Part shown: positions 1 through 44,700 of the stretch, one piece after another
Numbering within the stretch: position 1 is the stretch's first letter
How the letters are laid out: each line of letters begins with the position of its first letter
Assembly: GCF_037038585.1 (NCBI RefSeq)
Contig: NC_092522.1
Span: 125,842,661-125,906,660 of the forward strand
DNA length: 64,000 nucleotides
Source: Patagioenas fasciata
Taxonomy: Eukaryota; Chordata; Aves; Columbiformes; Columbidae
Direction of reading: 5' to 3'
The notes under the pieces: generated by a model
The model's database searches: none
What the model was told of the DNA's origin: nothing
The model's input: only the letters and a program-made list of their open reading frames with translations
Position numbers and translations under genes: made by a program

Positions 1-4339
<4,339 letters not shown>

Positions 4340-4606
4340 CTGAATCCGGGGGACCCCCGGCCCCCGGGGACCCCCGGCCCCTGGACCAGGGGTCTGCCCG
4401 CCCCACTCCCGGCCCCGCTCCGGGGGTGCCCGCCACGGGTTTTCTGCGGGTTTTCCGTGGGTTTTCCTCCCCCGGCAGCTCGGCCCTATTGCCCAGCCCA
4501 CCCCCCTTCCCGTTTTAACACTGAATGGTAATTTTGGCCCAAACGGGCTGGAAAATCCTGAAGTTTGCATTGAACTGATTTTAACTTAATCCTTGTGGAT
4601 TAGCGT

Positions 4607-4612
4607 AATAAA
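4607..4612 (+). promoter_or_regulatory. GAREM2 polyadenylation signal
   Basis: AATAAA lies 268 bases after the GAREM2 stop, at the end of a GC-rich 3' UTR that turns AT-richer just before it (4510-4620). It is the first canonical signal after the stop, so the predicted 3' UTR is about 290 bases. Confidence 0.75.
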
Positions 4613-4929
4613 CGTACAGAAGGAAAACGAGGCAGGGGAGAAGCGCCTTGCTTGGGGGGGCGGAAAGGGGGTTTGGTAAGGGAAGGAGGCTCTGGGGGTC
4701 GCTCCCATTCTTGCCGCCCCTCACTGGTTGGGAAGGGATCTGTGTCCCTCCCAAGGGAAGACGCTGCTCTCTGAGCTGCTCTGGGCAAGTTCAGGGCCTG
4801 AAGGACGATCCCCTGGCCAAGAAAAACCCCCAAATCCCCCCACTGCCTCAGGGGCCACAGCGAGTGCCACCAAACCCCCTGAGCCCTCACAGACAGAGCC
4901 CAGAGGAGCCCCCGCACTGGGACGGACTG

Positions 4930-5150
4930 GAACCACTGGGGGCACAGGGCGGCACTGGGAGGCGCTGGGGACCCTGGGGGGCACAGGGTGGCACTGGGAG
5001 GCGCTGGGGACCCTGGAGGGGCATAGGGTGGCACTGGGAGGGGCTGGGGACCCTGGGGGACACCGGGAGGGGCTGGGGACCCTGGAGGGCACAGGGTGGC
5101 ACTGGGAGGCGCTGGGGACCCTGGGAGCCAGGGCTGCCCCGGTCAAGGCT
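4930..5150 (+). repeat. 39-bp minisatellite between GAREM2 and HADHA
   Basis: About five or six copies of a G-rich unit containing 'ggcactgggaggcgctgggg' and 'accctggggggcacagggt', mostly 39 bp with one shortened copy. It sits in the short convergent intergenic interval between the GAREM2 signal (4612) and the HADHA signal (5648). No gene is seen in 4613-5647. Confidence 0.85.
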
Positions 5151-5647
5151 CAGACCCGCCAGCACAACCCTGTGCCCCGCGCAGGAGCAGGGCCCGGGGT
5201 GCTGCACCCCAGGGGGGCTGGGGCTGGGCAGCAGGTCACATCCCAGCCTCGCTGTGCCCTGGTGGCAGAGGTGACAGGAGCACAGCAGAGTCACCCCAGC
5301 CCTGCCTGGGCACAGCACAACAGCCGGGGGCTCGGGCCAGGCCAGCACTGAAATTCGTGACAGGTGCACAGAGATTTAAAGCCTTTTAGTTTAAACCGAG
5401 CTCTCCCCACAGGGGGACCCTTCTGGCCTTTGGCTGCTTGATGTGCAATTACCGGCGGGTCCGTCTGCCAGCAGGAGCGCGGCGGCAGCGCCGGGGCAGA
5501 CACAGAGCCAGAGGCTCCCCGCAGCCCCCATGGATGGCGGGGGTGACACAGCCCGGCTTTGTCCCATGCTGCCCCCTCCCCGGCCTGTCCCCCGTCCGTG
5601 GGTCTCACAGCCGCAAGGACGGAGACCCCAGAGAGACCCCCAAGAGC

Positions 5648-5653
5648 TTTATT
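5648..5653 (-). promoter_or_regulatory. HADHA polyadenylation signal
   Basis: TTTATT on the plus strand (AATAAA on the minus strand) lies about 410 bases beyond the HADHA stop at 6061-6063. This implies a 3' UTR of roughly 0.4 kb. A short tandem of a 7-bp CTGGGTG-type unit lies inside this UTR at about 5758-5790. Confidence 0.6.
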
Positions 5654-6060
5654 TCCAAGCAGAGCGGTTCCCTCCTCAGAGCCAAGAGGAGCAGGCACAG
5701 AGTCCAAAGAAGAGATAGGGAGTTATTTTTATTTCTGTTGGGGGTTTAAGGCAAGGCCAGCTGGGTGCTGGGTGCTGGGTGCTGGGTGCTGCCCGCGACA
5801 CCGGGAGCTCTGGAGGGCGCAGCGTGGAGCAGAATGCAGGACTTCTCTCATGCGGCAGGGAGCCCCCAGGCCCGCGGGCAGGGACGGACGTGCTGGTAAG
5901 GCACTTGAAAGGACGAGAAGCCAGGAGGCAAATCCGCTGCCCCCTCCTTCCTCCCCTGCCTCCCTGGGTGCGTGGCAGATTGACCTCCAGAGAACGGGGT
6001 GTCGCCGGGCAGCCGGGGTGCCAGCTCGAGCTGTCACAGGCGGGTGGCACCGGGCCGCGC

Positions 6061-34046
<27,986 letters not shown>

Positions 34047-35722
34047 CTTAGCTGCGCGCGAGGTCGAATGAGGGAGAGGCCGCCCGCGGGCTCGGCCACG
34101 CCGCTCCCCTTCCGCCCCATCCCGCCCACGGCTGCCCGCGGCGTTGCCTGTCCGCCGCGCCGCTCCGGCTCCAGCCTCTCCTCGCTTCTCTCTGCTCACC
34201 GCGGGAACTCCGATGTTTTTGGTCCATACCGAGCGTCAGCAGCGGGCGAGGGAGCAGGAGAGAGCGAGCAGGGGTTGGGGGACGGGCGGTGTCCCTCAGG
34301 CGGGCTGTAGGGCAGCCCGCCGGGCGGGGCGGGCGCGGGGCCCTTGCTGAGTGGCGGCGCGGCGGGCAGTGGCAGTGGCAGTGGCGGCGGCGGCAGAGCG
34401 GGGCGGTGCCGGGCGCAGGTGCGGGGCGGCCGGGCCCGGGGGGACCCGGGGAGGGTCCCTGAGGGCGGCAGGTGCTGGGCTGCTGGGTTGGGGAGCGACC
34501 AGTGTGTCGGTCCCGGTAGGAGGGGCAGCGGCAGCGAGTTGTGCTGTACGTGAGGGGCGGGAGTGCGAGGCGGGGTGTTAGTGTATTTGGGGGTCCGGCG
34601 GGGCCCTGTGAGTGTGTACCGGGGGGGCTGCCCGTGTGCGGCTGCGGGGCGGCCCTGGTTCTGCGGGGCAGGGGGGGAGCGGGCGTAGCGCGGGGTCACG
34701 GGTGGCAGTGGGCGCACGGGTGTGTGTCTGGGGGTGTCCGGTGGGCCCGGTCGGCAGCGCTGTGCGGGGGAGGCGGGGGCTGTGGCGGCTCTGGCAGCAG
34801 CTGCGGCCGGAGCGGGGCGTGCGGAGGGTCCCGGGGAGCGGCCGAGCGCTGCCTGTGGGGGGGAGGCGCCTGTTGCGGGGGTTGCGAGCGGGGCTGTGCG
34901 GGGCTGGACCCGCTGAGGAACCGTTCTGACGGTTTGGGCAGGGAAAAGCTGTTTCTGGGCCTTTGCTGGGTTGGGTTTGTGGGTGGCAGCGTGGCCGGAG
35001 CGGCTGGGGCTGCGGGACATCGCGTGGCGGGTCACAGGTGTGAGCCGGGGAAGTGGAAGGGCTGGCAGCCTATGCTGAGCTTTGAGGAGCTGCGATACCC
35101 GTGTGTGCTGAGCTTGGGACTCAAACGTGTGTATTTTTGGTAAAGAGAGCGCTCTTAGCTCGAACACTAGAAGTGTGGCAGAGCGAGGTGAATGTTGCTG
35201 ATGAGGATTTGTTCTTAGGGAAACCCTGGTTTGGAAGGAGCTTTGGGAAAGGGACAGAGGAAGTTTTTGGGGCAGTGGATTCCATCTTGTTCTCCTTCCT
35301 GTGGGGGTGCCCAAGGGAAGTTACCGAGGTCGGCATCAGCGGCTGAAAGGGGGTGGTGGGGTGACATTGTGCCGAGGAGAGCGTGTCAGGAGAGTCACGC
35401 TGGCAGCGACGCTGGCCGGGCACCGGGACAATTTTCCAGGGGGCAGCAGTGGAACAGTTAGGGAGGGCACTCAGAAAGTGTGCTCGGTCACTGGGGAAGT
35501 CAGGGTTTATTTACAGGGACATCTGCAGACCACAGTCACAAGCCAGACTACTCCTGTGCTAGATTCTGTTCAAAAAGCGTAATAGGAACCAATTCTCTGC
35601 CCTTGGAGCAGCCTCTGTTTCTTCACTTGTTTGGCTCTGCGTGAAGCAGGCAGAGCGCTTACCTTGAAGTTGTTCCAAGTAGACCAGGGTGGACTAATAC
35701 CGGTCTTTCTCCACCTCTCTAG
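34047..35722. promoter_or_regulatory. HADHA/HADHB bidirectional promoter and HADHB 5' region
   Basis: This is the interval between the HADHA start codon (34046, minus) and the first HADHB coding exon (35731, plus). The first 900 bases are CpG-rich with GGCGG and GCGGG boxes and no obvious TATA box. Human HADHB has a noncoding exon 1; the equivalent here is probably near 34340-34500, where candidate GT donors exist (for example after 34416), but I cannot fix its ends. From about 35000 the sequence becomes ordinary intron-like DNA with no other gene seen. Head-to-head arrangement of these two genes is known in mammals. Confidence 0.7.
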
Positions 35723-35730
35723 ATACCAAA

Positions 35731-38700
35731 ATGAGTTCCATGCTGACCAACGCCATCAGAAACCTCCCTGCCTCCTCAGCATGGGCTGCCAGGGTCTGTA
35801 AGTACCTTTTAATAAACGTAAAGCTTGAATTGGTAAGACTCTGGTTCAAGTGTTGGGTTTGGAAAGGATGCTGGTATCTGAATCTGTGTTCTGTTATCAT
35901 CTTGAAAATGACAATCTTGGTTTATTTTTTTAATTACTAACTCCATTGTTGTCCTACTTTTCCCTTCCCACGCCAGATGTGGAAGAATCTCCTGTTAATG
36001 GGTGGTACGAACTGTGTCATTTCTATGAACAGAGTAAACTAAAAATATCTCAGAGATGTTCGGGTGGAGTTGCCTTACTGTAACATCATCTTATTTTTTT
36101 AACAGTTCTTATGGAAAGTGGAAGTGTTTCTAACACTTCAGGTTTGACACCTTGTTTTTTCATGTCATGTTTTTCAGTTGCTCGATCGCTCAGCTGCTCT
36201 TCCCAGTTACAAGCCGCAGGTAAAGTGAAAACACCAGGAATCTCGTGGGGTCTGTGCTAGAAAAGACTGGTTTTGAAGCCACCTCCCGTTTCCAGAGTCT
36301 CATTTGGCAGAACTCTCAGAGAGGCAGTGCAGGCTGCCTCAGTGCGAGTGCCATTCTTGAGCTGCAAGAAGCTACAACTCGGGGCAAACCCATGTGTCCC
36401 TGGCAGAGTCCGTGTGTCCCTGGCAGAGTCTGCATGTCCCTGGCTCGCGACAGCCGTGCCCAGCCCACCGCTCACCCCACCGTCACCTGACGGCGGCTAT
36501 TTCTAGAACCTGGACAAAGAGACCGAACTCGGGATTTATAAACTGCCATAACCAGACCACTTGCCCAGAGGGGAGGGGACTGTCCCTGACCAGGAGAATC
36601 CTGTGGAACCGGTGGTGGGACCAGCAAGAGGCTCAGGTCTCGGTGCAGCTGCTGCGCACACGGCGTTACGGGGTGTTAAGCTGTGGCCGTTACAAGCGGT
36701 CAGGGTGATCTGGCACCCTGGGATTAGCTGGGGAGGTGGCTCAGGTGACAGTAACACTTTGAGCTGCCTGGATTTTTAAGGCTGGTCTCAGCAGCAGCTC
36801 CCCTCATCCCCTTGGCTTTGCACAGGGAGCCTTCTGTCACCCAGAAACAGTGCGGGAGGTTCATCCTGGTGCTCATGCTTGCTTGAACACAGTATTTAGC
36901 TGGACTTAATCTGCTTTTGTGAGTTTCATCCTGTTCTGACTTGTAAAAGAAGCTGCCCTGTGCTGCCATGTGTGCTCACTAAAATTTGCAGGCCTGATGG
37001 CATTAGGAAATTGTCATTGCTCCAGCAGAGCTCTGACAGCAGCTGGATGAGCGATACTGTGTCATGACGTGGTTTGGCTTGAACCCGAGGTGCTCCAAGA
37101 CCTTATGGAGAAGCAGCAAGTTACCCAGAGCAGCTCTGTGCGCTGTTCTTGCTGCTGCTTTCCTGCAGGAGTGCAAGTCAGTTGACTTCTTGAACTGGGT
37201 TTTGGTGTACATTGAATTATCTTGTCTTTACTGTGCCCAGTCGTTCCCCAGATCCAACCTCAACCTGCCCTGGCGCAACTTGAGGCCGTTTCCTCTGCTC
37301 CTGGCGCTTGTTCCTGGGGAGCAGAGCCCGACCCCCCTGGCTCCAAGCTCCTTTCAGGCAGTTCAGAGATCGAAGGTCTCCCCTCAGCTCCTGTTCTCCA
37401 GCTGAACCCCCCAGCTCCCTCAGCCGCTCCCATCACACTTGTGCTCCAGCCCCTCACCAGCTCCGTTCCCTTCTCTCCACTCGCTCCAGCACCTCAAGGC
37501 CTTTCTTGGCGTGAGGGGCCCAGAACTGCCCCAGGATTGGCGGTTTGTCCTCCCCAGGTCCCAGCACAGGTTCGGTCACTGCCCTGGGCCTGCTGGCCAC
37601 ACCAGTGCTGGTACCAGCCAGGATGCTGTGGCCTCTTGGGCCCCCGGGCACACGCTGGCTCATGTTCAGCCGCTGTTGACCAATGTATAACATCGCTCCT
37701 CTCTTAGCAGTCCAGCCTAAGACCAAGAAGACCTTAGCCAAAAGTGGCGTGAAGAACATTGTTGTGGTGGAAGGTGTCCGTATTCCGTTTTTGCAGTCTG
37801 GCACCACGTAAGTATTAAATAAGAAGAAAATAGATGCTGACTTGGTTAATAGTAGAATCTTTATGGAAACTGTTGTCTTGTTCATTTAAATGTGGTGATT
37901 CTAATGCCTAGAAGTGCTGAAATGACAGTCAGTTAGACTGCTCCAGTTATTCCAGCTTCCCTAATAAAAAAACGTGGTCTGGAGAAGTTTGCCCATGTAT
38001 ATGAATTCCGAGAAGAAGGAGGGTTTACATTGCATGTCTGGAGGATGCTGGTGAATCTAGAGCAGATGAAGAGTTTCACAAAACCAGCAGGACAGGTACA
38101 GAGAATCTGCTGGAGACACGTGTGCTGACACCAAATTCACAGCTGAGTTAGGACCAGGCCTAACCTTAGGATGGGTGGGGGATTTTGTTACTCTGTTACT
38201 GCTACTTTTCAGTGTTTTTAGCACGGCCCTTGTGTGTTGACCTGTACACAGAGTCTTCACAACCCGGGGTACGAAATGTTTGATTATCACAGGATGGTTT
38301 GGGTTGAAGGGACCTTCCCAGCACCCCAGTCCCCCTGCCATGAGCAGGGACATCTGCACCAGCTCAGGTTGCTCAGGGCCCCGTCCAGCCTGGCCTGGGA
38401 TGTCTCCAGGGATGGTTCAGCCACCACCTCTCTGCCCAACCTGGGCCAGGCTCTCACCGCCCTCAGCACAAACCATTTCTTACTCAAATTTTAAATTTAA
38501 TTTACAAGACTATAAATGCAGTGCAGCGTTGCTGCCGTGTCACCAGTTCTTTGGTGCTGAGCTGTGCCCACAGCGGTGGCACCGACGTCTCTATCAGTTT
38601 TTGACACCCCTAAGTTTCTGCCTTTCTTCTTTAACTTCCAGGTATGCGGACCTTATGCCACATGACTTAGCAAGAGCTGCACTGCAGTAAGTATCTAAAA

Positions 38701-41700
38701 TACCAGAAGGGCCTAGAAAGCTCTCTTGTTGAGCTGCTGGGCTCCCAGTGTTGGTACAGTGGCTTCAACAGATCTGGAAGCCAAGGCTTTGTCTTTGTCT
38801 CTGAATGATATGAACCAGGTGCTTCATTTTTCATGGTCTGGCATCGCGCTAGTAGGTGGCTTAAGCAGTGGGGTTTACTGGAAGCCTGTGTAAAGGGCGT
38901 TGTTACGCAGAGACGGCATTGCCGTCCTGTTTGACACATTTTCCTTAATTTGAATTCTGACTGTAGTTTTCTTGATGCAGAGGTTGGAGCTGTTGGGGAG
39001 TGCTCAGAGTTCAGGGAAAAACCATCTGAGCATTCAGAGCAGACTAATGGCAGTGAGAATAACAAGTTAATTCTGTCGTGCTGCCCATCCCTGCCGTTCT
39101 GTAGTGATTTGACAAAGCCGTGGGTCCTTAGCAGCGGCTCTGCCCTGTGGGGCAGAGGACAAAGCGCTGTTGAGATGCGAGAGAAGGATTTACTGGGGGT
39201 AGAGGAGATTTTGAGGCCCGAGGAAGGATGGTGAGTTTAGGCGCAGTCGTGCCAGATCTGAACGCCGCGTGTGGCCGACATGGGCTGGGTCGCTGGATCA
39301 CTCGGCAGGCAGCGTGTCAGCGGGGCGAGGGCCGCGTCCCGGGCATTGCGGGCGTTATCGTGCTGTTGAACAGAAGGTATTGGTTGGGGTGCCTTTAGTC
39401 TCATTTTTTGCTTCATAGTGCTCAAAACTCCATTTGAACCCCAGTGGCCTTAAATCTCTGGCCGCAGCAGGGCTCGCGTGTTCACCAGGGTGTTCTGGCA
39501 CGCTATGCGGGGTTTTCTAACGGACTCTGAAAACGTGCTGCTCGTTTTCTGTGTCTGTTGAAGATTTACGTGGTTCCTGCGCCAAAGGGGAATGGCCTTG
39601 TTACTCCCTAAGTTACTTCCTTCTGCCTTAGATTTTTATGTCAGAACACTCCAAATGGGGGAAGGTACTGACAGCCACTTCAGAGCATGAGGAGGGGGTG
39701 GAGCAGTTGGTTTCACGAAATCATGTAATCCTTTATACTGATACTATCACCGTGATTATTCGCAGTCCTATCATACTGTCATTAAATGCACACGCTCACA
39801 AGATTCCTTGTGGAGTGGGGCAGAAGGTGCAGCTTGTTCTGCAGCCAAGCCGGTGGAAAGATGACGTTTGAGGACCGGGAGCAGGTTATTACTGACGCGG
39901 TGTGAGTTCCGTTTGTTCTGATCTCCTAGGGGCTTGCTGAACCGGACCAGCGTCCCGCGCGATGTGGTCGATTACATCGTTTACGGCACAGTCATCCAGG
40001 AGGTGAAAACCAGCAACGTTGCCAGAGAGGTGGGTTCCGTGCAGCGTCTCCCCCATGGGTCTGATTTCTGCAGCTGGTGTGGAGATGACAAACATTTGCA
40101 AAAAAACATTCCCTTATTATGGTTCGTTTAAACATCATTTGGGAACTTGAGCTGTTGTGCTGCGTTTTCTGTGAAATAACTGTGTGGGACTGTGCCTCCT
40201 GTTGAAATCTGCCACAGATCAGGTGCATGTGAGTGCCAGGAAGCCTCTGCCTTATGCTTCCCCAAAGGGAAGCCTTTGTTAATGACTGCTGATCACTCTT
40301 AACTACCAGTTGGACTCAAATGCTGGGTGTCCCAAGTGCCTGAGAGGCCAGGAGCGTGCTCTGATAAACCGCTCTGCTGTGCTATTTGTTTGTTTCAGTT
40401 GACTGATCAGATGCAGCTTTTGAAGGACCCGAGATGGAGTAGCTGGGCTGCCCTGTTTTCTGGCAGCCAGAAAGCACAATTCGTGTGTCACACACAGAAA
40501 GAACCTTGTCCCCTGCATAACGTTCCAGGGGCAGCATGTGATTTTCTGTAATCTGGAGCCTCTGCTGTTGTTCTCTGCAACCAGGCAAAGCCGTGACGCA
40601 CCCTGGGCTGGGAGGGCTTGGGAGGTTGCGCGGCTTTGGCCTGGCGTATGCAAATACTTGCTTTGGTCACCTGCCAGTCAGATGAGGCTCTGTGTCATTT
40701 TAACTCGGCAACAACTGTTGAACTTTAAACCAGTTGGCCACGTCTCAACTAGGGAAGGTCTCGCTGCGCACGGCTCTCCCGGCGTGGGAGGCTTGCACGT
40801 GGTTCTCCCGGCGTGGGAGGCTTTGCTCTCAGCCGGGTCGGACGAGACGCTGCCGTCAGAAATCTGTTCTGTGCAAAACAAGTCACAGCCCCTCATTCGG
40901 ATGGGTCTGAATAATTCCTTCCACGCGCCGCCTTTGCAGTTAAGGTGAAGCAAAGATGAGGTCAAGTAGTTGAAAGCTGTTTTGAAATGTTGAGGTGTGT
41001 GATTAATTTGTCCCTTTGCTAACGAGGGGCCAGCGACTGTCTGCGTAACACAACTGAGAGCCCGGCAGCCGCTCCTGTTCCCAGCCTGGGAGGGAAGAGC
41101 TGCTGCGGTGACTGCCCCAGTGAAAACCCCATGTGTTCATACTTGTTTTGAGCTCAGTCCAAGCGCAGGAGGGAGCTCTGGCCCGCGGAGCAGCAGATGC
41201 GGGTTGTAACAGTCGCTCTTTGTTGCTCGCAGGCTGCCTTGGGAGCGGGTTTCTCTGACAAAACGCCGGCCCACACCGTCACCATGGCTTGCATTTCTTC
41301 AAACCAGGCGATGACCACAGGTATGTCGCTGGAGCAGCCAGCTGGGGGTTTGAGACGGGACTCAGCAACTCTCCCTCCCTCGTCTCGCTTGCACAGCTTA
41401 GTGATTACAAGTAAACATCCCCAAAAAATCTGGAATGGAAGGAAATGGTTTCTGAACCAACAAAATATGATGCGAATTGAGTGTCTGCTGCAGACCTGCA
41501 GTGGCCTGACACCCTTTGCGTTCAGCGATAGTCTCTGCTCAGTTGTTAGCTCGGGAGGTAAAGATTTGATAAGCAAGTTGCTGCCATTCAGGCTGCTTTC
41601 AGCTTTGACTTGGCCTAAACAGAGCAAAAACCATTGAGACCCAGTTACTGTGCTGAGTCACCGGGGATACTGTTTGTGTGTGACCAAGAGAAGTGAGTTC

Positions 41701-44700
41701 CAAAACGAGTGTGATTCAGGACGCTTGTTCAACCTGCCCAGGCTCTGCTAGGCACGTGTTGTGTAACTCTGCCAAAGCCAGGGGCTGGAGGAGGAAATGA
41801 ATGTGGTGTCCGCGTCACCACCAGGGCTGGTGTCCCTTGTCCCGCAGCCTCACGGGCGTCTCCCTCTCGCTGGCAGGCGTGGGTCTGATCGCGGCCGGAC
41901 AGTGCGACGTCGTCGTGGCGGGGGGCGTGGAGTTGATGTCCGACGTTCCCATCCGGCACAGCAGGAAGATGAGGAAGACGATGCTGACCCTGAACCGAGC
42001 CAAGACCTTGGGCCAAAAGCTCGCTCTGATTTCCAAAATCCGCCCTGACTACTTTGCTCCAGAGGTAATTTTTTCCAGGCGTTTAGATATTTAAGCTTTA
42101 TAAGGTGTAAAAGAGTTTGATAAGGTGTAAAACAAGTTGGCTTAGGTCATTTTTTGAACCTCAACAGAGAGGATTTGAAAAGGGAGAGCTGGCTGCCTGG
42201 GGCTCGCTTTATTGCATGCACGTGGTTAAAACTGCAGTGGATGATGCATCGCAGCATTCATGGCTCTGCATTTATTCTTACGTATTGGTTTTCAGTAAAC
42301 CCAACTTATTTCGAAACTTCCCGCTCCTTCTGCAACTCCTGCACAAACTGCTGGGCACTACAAAGTAGCAGCTTTTTCCCGTCAATGTAAAACTTACGCA
42401 GGGGTCCCAAAGGGACAGAAAAAAATGTGTTCCTTAAATAATAGAAATAACAAACTTAATATCAGAGAGAAGCACCCTCAGTATATTAATTCAACTGTTG
42501 TTTGGTGTCGTGGAGTTCGTGAGAGAGGTGAATTATGACGTGGTGGAGCTGGGAAGGAAAAGCACTTTCCTCCTCAGCACCCCCGAGCTCCTGGGGAGGA
42601 AGCCCCGTGTTGGCACTGCCGGCCGCCCCGCGGGAGTGCGGCACAGGGTACGCACAGCGACGAGATCCGGGGTCCACGCAAGACGAACATTGCAGGCACA
42701 GGTGCACGCAGGGATTTCCTGCGTGCTGCTGGAGGAATAGAAGCGAAGCAGAGCTCGGCTGCTGCCTCTGGTTTTGCTTGAAGAGGTGTTTGACAAGGCG
42801 TTTTCGGGTCCCAGGATGTGTTGTGTCACCTTGGCGCACACAGCCCAGTCACCCTTCCTGGGGAACATGAAAGGCACAAGGGCGGCGCTTCGTCTGTGTG
42901 TGCAAATCAGCGCGGTTCTTGAGCCCCCGGAGGCAGCTGCAGTCTGGACCTCAGTTTTACCCGGTTTTTTTCTAAAATCTTCGCAAGTGGTGGCTCCTCT
43001 AAGACTTTGACCAGGTCACTTCTGGCGTGGTTCCTACGCGCACAGCTCCGGTACCAACTGCTCTGCTCAATCAACGGGGCTGTGCGGAGCGTAGCCAGCT
43101 CCTGAACGCAGAACGCCAGGGCCGGGATTTTCATGTGCTGTGGTTGTGCTGTGTTGCAGCTCCCAGCCGTGGCCGAATTCTCCACCAGCGAGACCATGGG
43201 GCACTCTGCCGACCGCCTGGCCGCCGCCTTCGCCATCTCCCGGCAGGAGCAGGATGAGTACGCGCTCCGCTCGCACACGCTGGCCAAGAAAGCCCAGGAC
43301 GACGGCTTGCTGCTCGACGTGGTGCCCTTCAAAGTGCCAGGTCACAGCGCTTTCATTGCTACAACACACCAGTTCGATAAGGAAATACTTGATTAGAGAA
43401 TGGGGGAAGTACTGGGGTCAGACTCCTAACATTCGGGGTATCCTGTGGATTTGGACTCTCTCGTATGCTGTTTCCCTGGAGGACTGCTGACACAGGAGGA
43501 TGTTTCTATGCATGTGTACCTAAGTAGATAAAAATATCCTTGTGTATCTAAATTTTGTCACAAGGGAAGTCAGCACGGTTGGCCCGGGAACCCCCTGCTC
43601 TGCCGGTCAGGCAGGAGAACCCGTCATTACACCCCGAAACGGATCAAATCCTGGTCTGGTAAATCAGGCGCTGGGTGGGAAAAGCTGGAATGGGACGTGC
43701 GTGGTAGAGCCCTGCGGCCTGGTTTCTGCCCTCGTCAGCCAGCGGTTGATGTAACACCTGTTTGCTGTAATACCTGTTAATTCTGGGCACTTCTACTCTG
43801 TAATTAGTTTCCTAGACAGACCTGGCGCTTGTAGATCCACAGTTACATACGATCTTTGCACTAAAATTGGTACTTCCTGTCAACTCTACCAACTGCCTGA
43901 AGAAGGCAGTTAAAGACGCGTGTATTGGGTTCTTCCCAGTGCTTTTACTGCCTCAAAATTTGGCACACAAATGTATGCTGGTTTAGGCCCAGTTGTCCAA
44001 TCTAGGCTTTATAATCTGAATTTAAACTCTTTTATCAGCTGGGTTTTCCATGCAGAGTTTCTTACAGTAAATAGAGTGCAGCGCTTCATTTTTATAGTCT
44101 TGAGGGATAAAGTAATGTAGCGTCTATTTTTAAGTGCTATTTTTTAACCATGTGAAATGTCCTGATACCATGAGTGGTTTTCCCCTTTTCCCTCCTCCCA
44201 CTTGTCACAAAAACCACAGGTTTTGATTTTGTGTTTTTCCCCTGGACTCCTGAAGTGCAAACTCAGGTTTTTGCTGGCTTTCCTGCTTTCATCGTTTGGG
44301 GTTTGGTTTGTGCTTTCATCGACAGGCAAAGAAACAGTGACCAAAGATAACGGGGTCCGTCCCTCCTCCATGGAGCAGATGAGGAAGCTGAAGCCGGCTT
44401 TTGTCAAGCCCTACGGAACCGTCACCGCTGCCAACTCCTCCTTCCTGGTACCGCACCTTCCCAGCACCGCACGCTGGGGTCTGCTTCACCCTGCTCCTCC
44501 CCAGGTCCCAGCACCGGGACGGTCACTGCCCTGGGCCTGCTGGCCACACAGTGCTGGTACCAGCCGGGATGCTGTGGCCCCTTGGCCACCTGGGCACCCA
44601 CTGGCTTGTGTTCAGCCGCTGCCACCAACACCCCCAGGGCCTTTTCCAGCCGCTCTTCCCCAGCTGCAGCATCCATGGGGTTGTTGTGACCCAAGCGCAG

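Noticed and set aside
34540-35143. 200-codon Gly/Cys-rich frame in the HADHB 5' region
   Set aside because: It lies in the CpG island, has purely compositional Gly/Cys/Arg content, and no equivalent is known at this locus.
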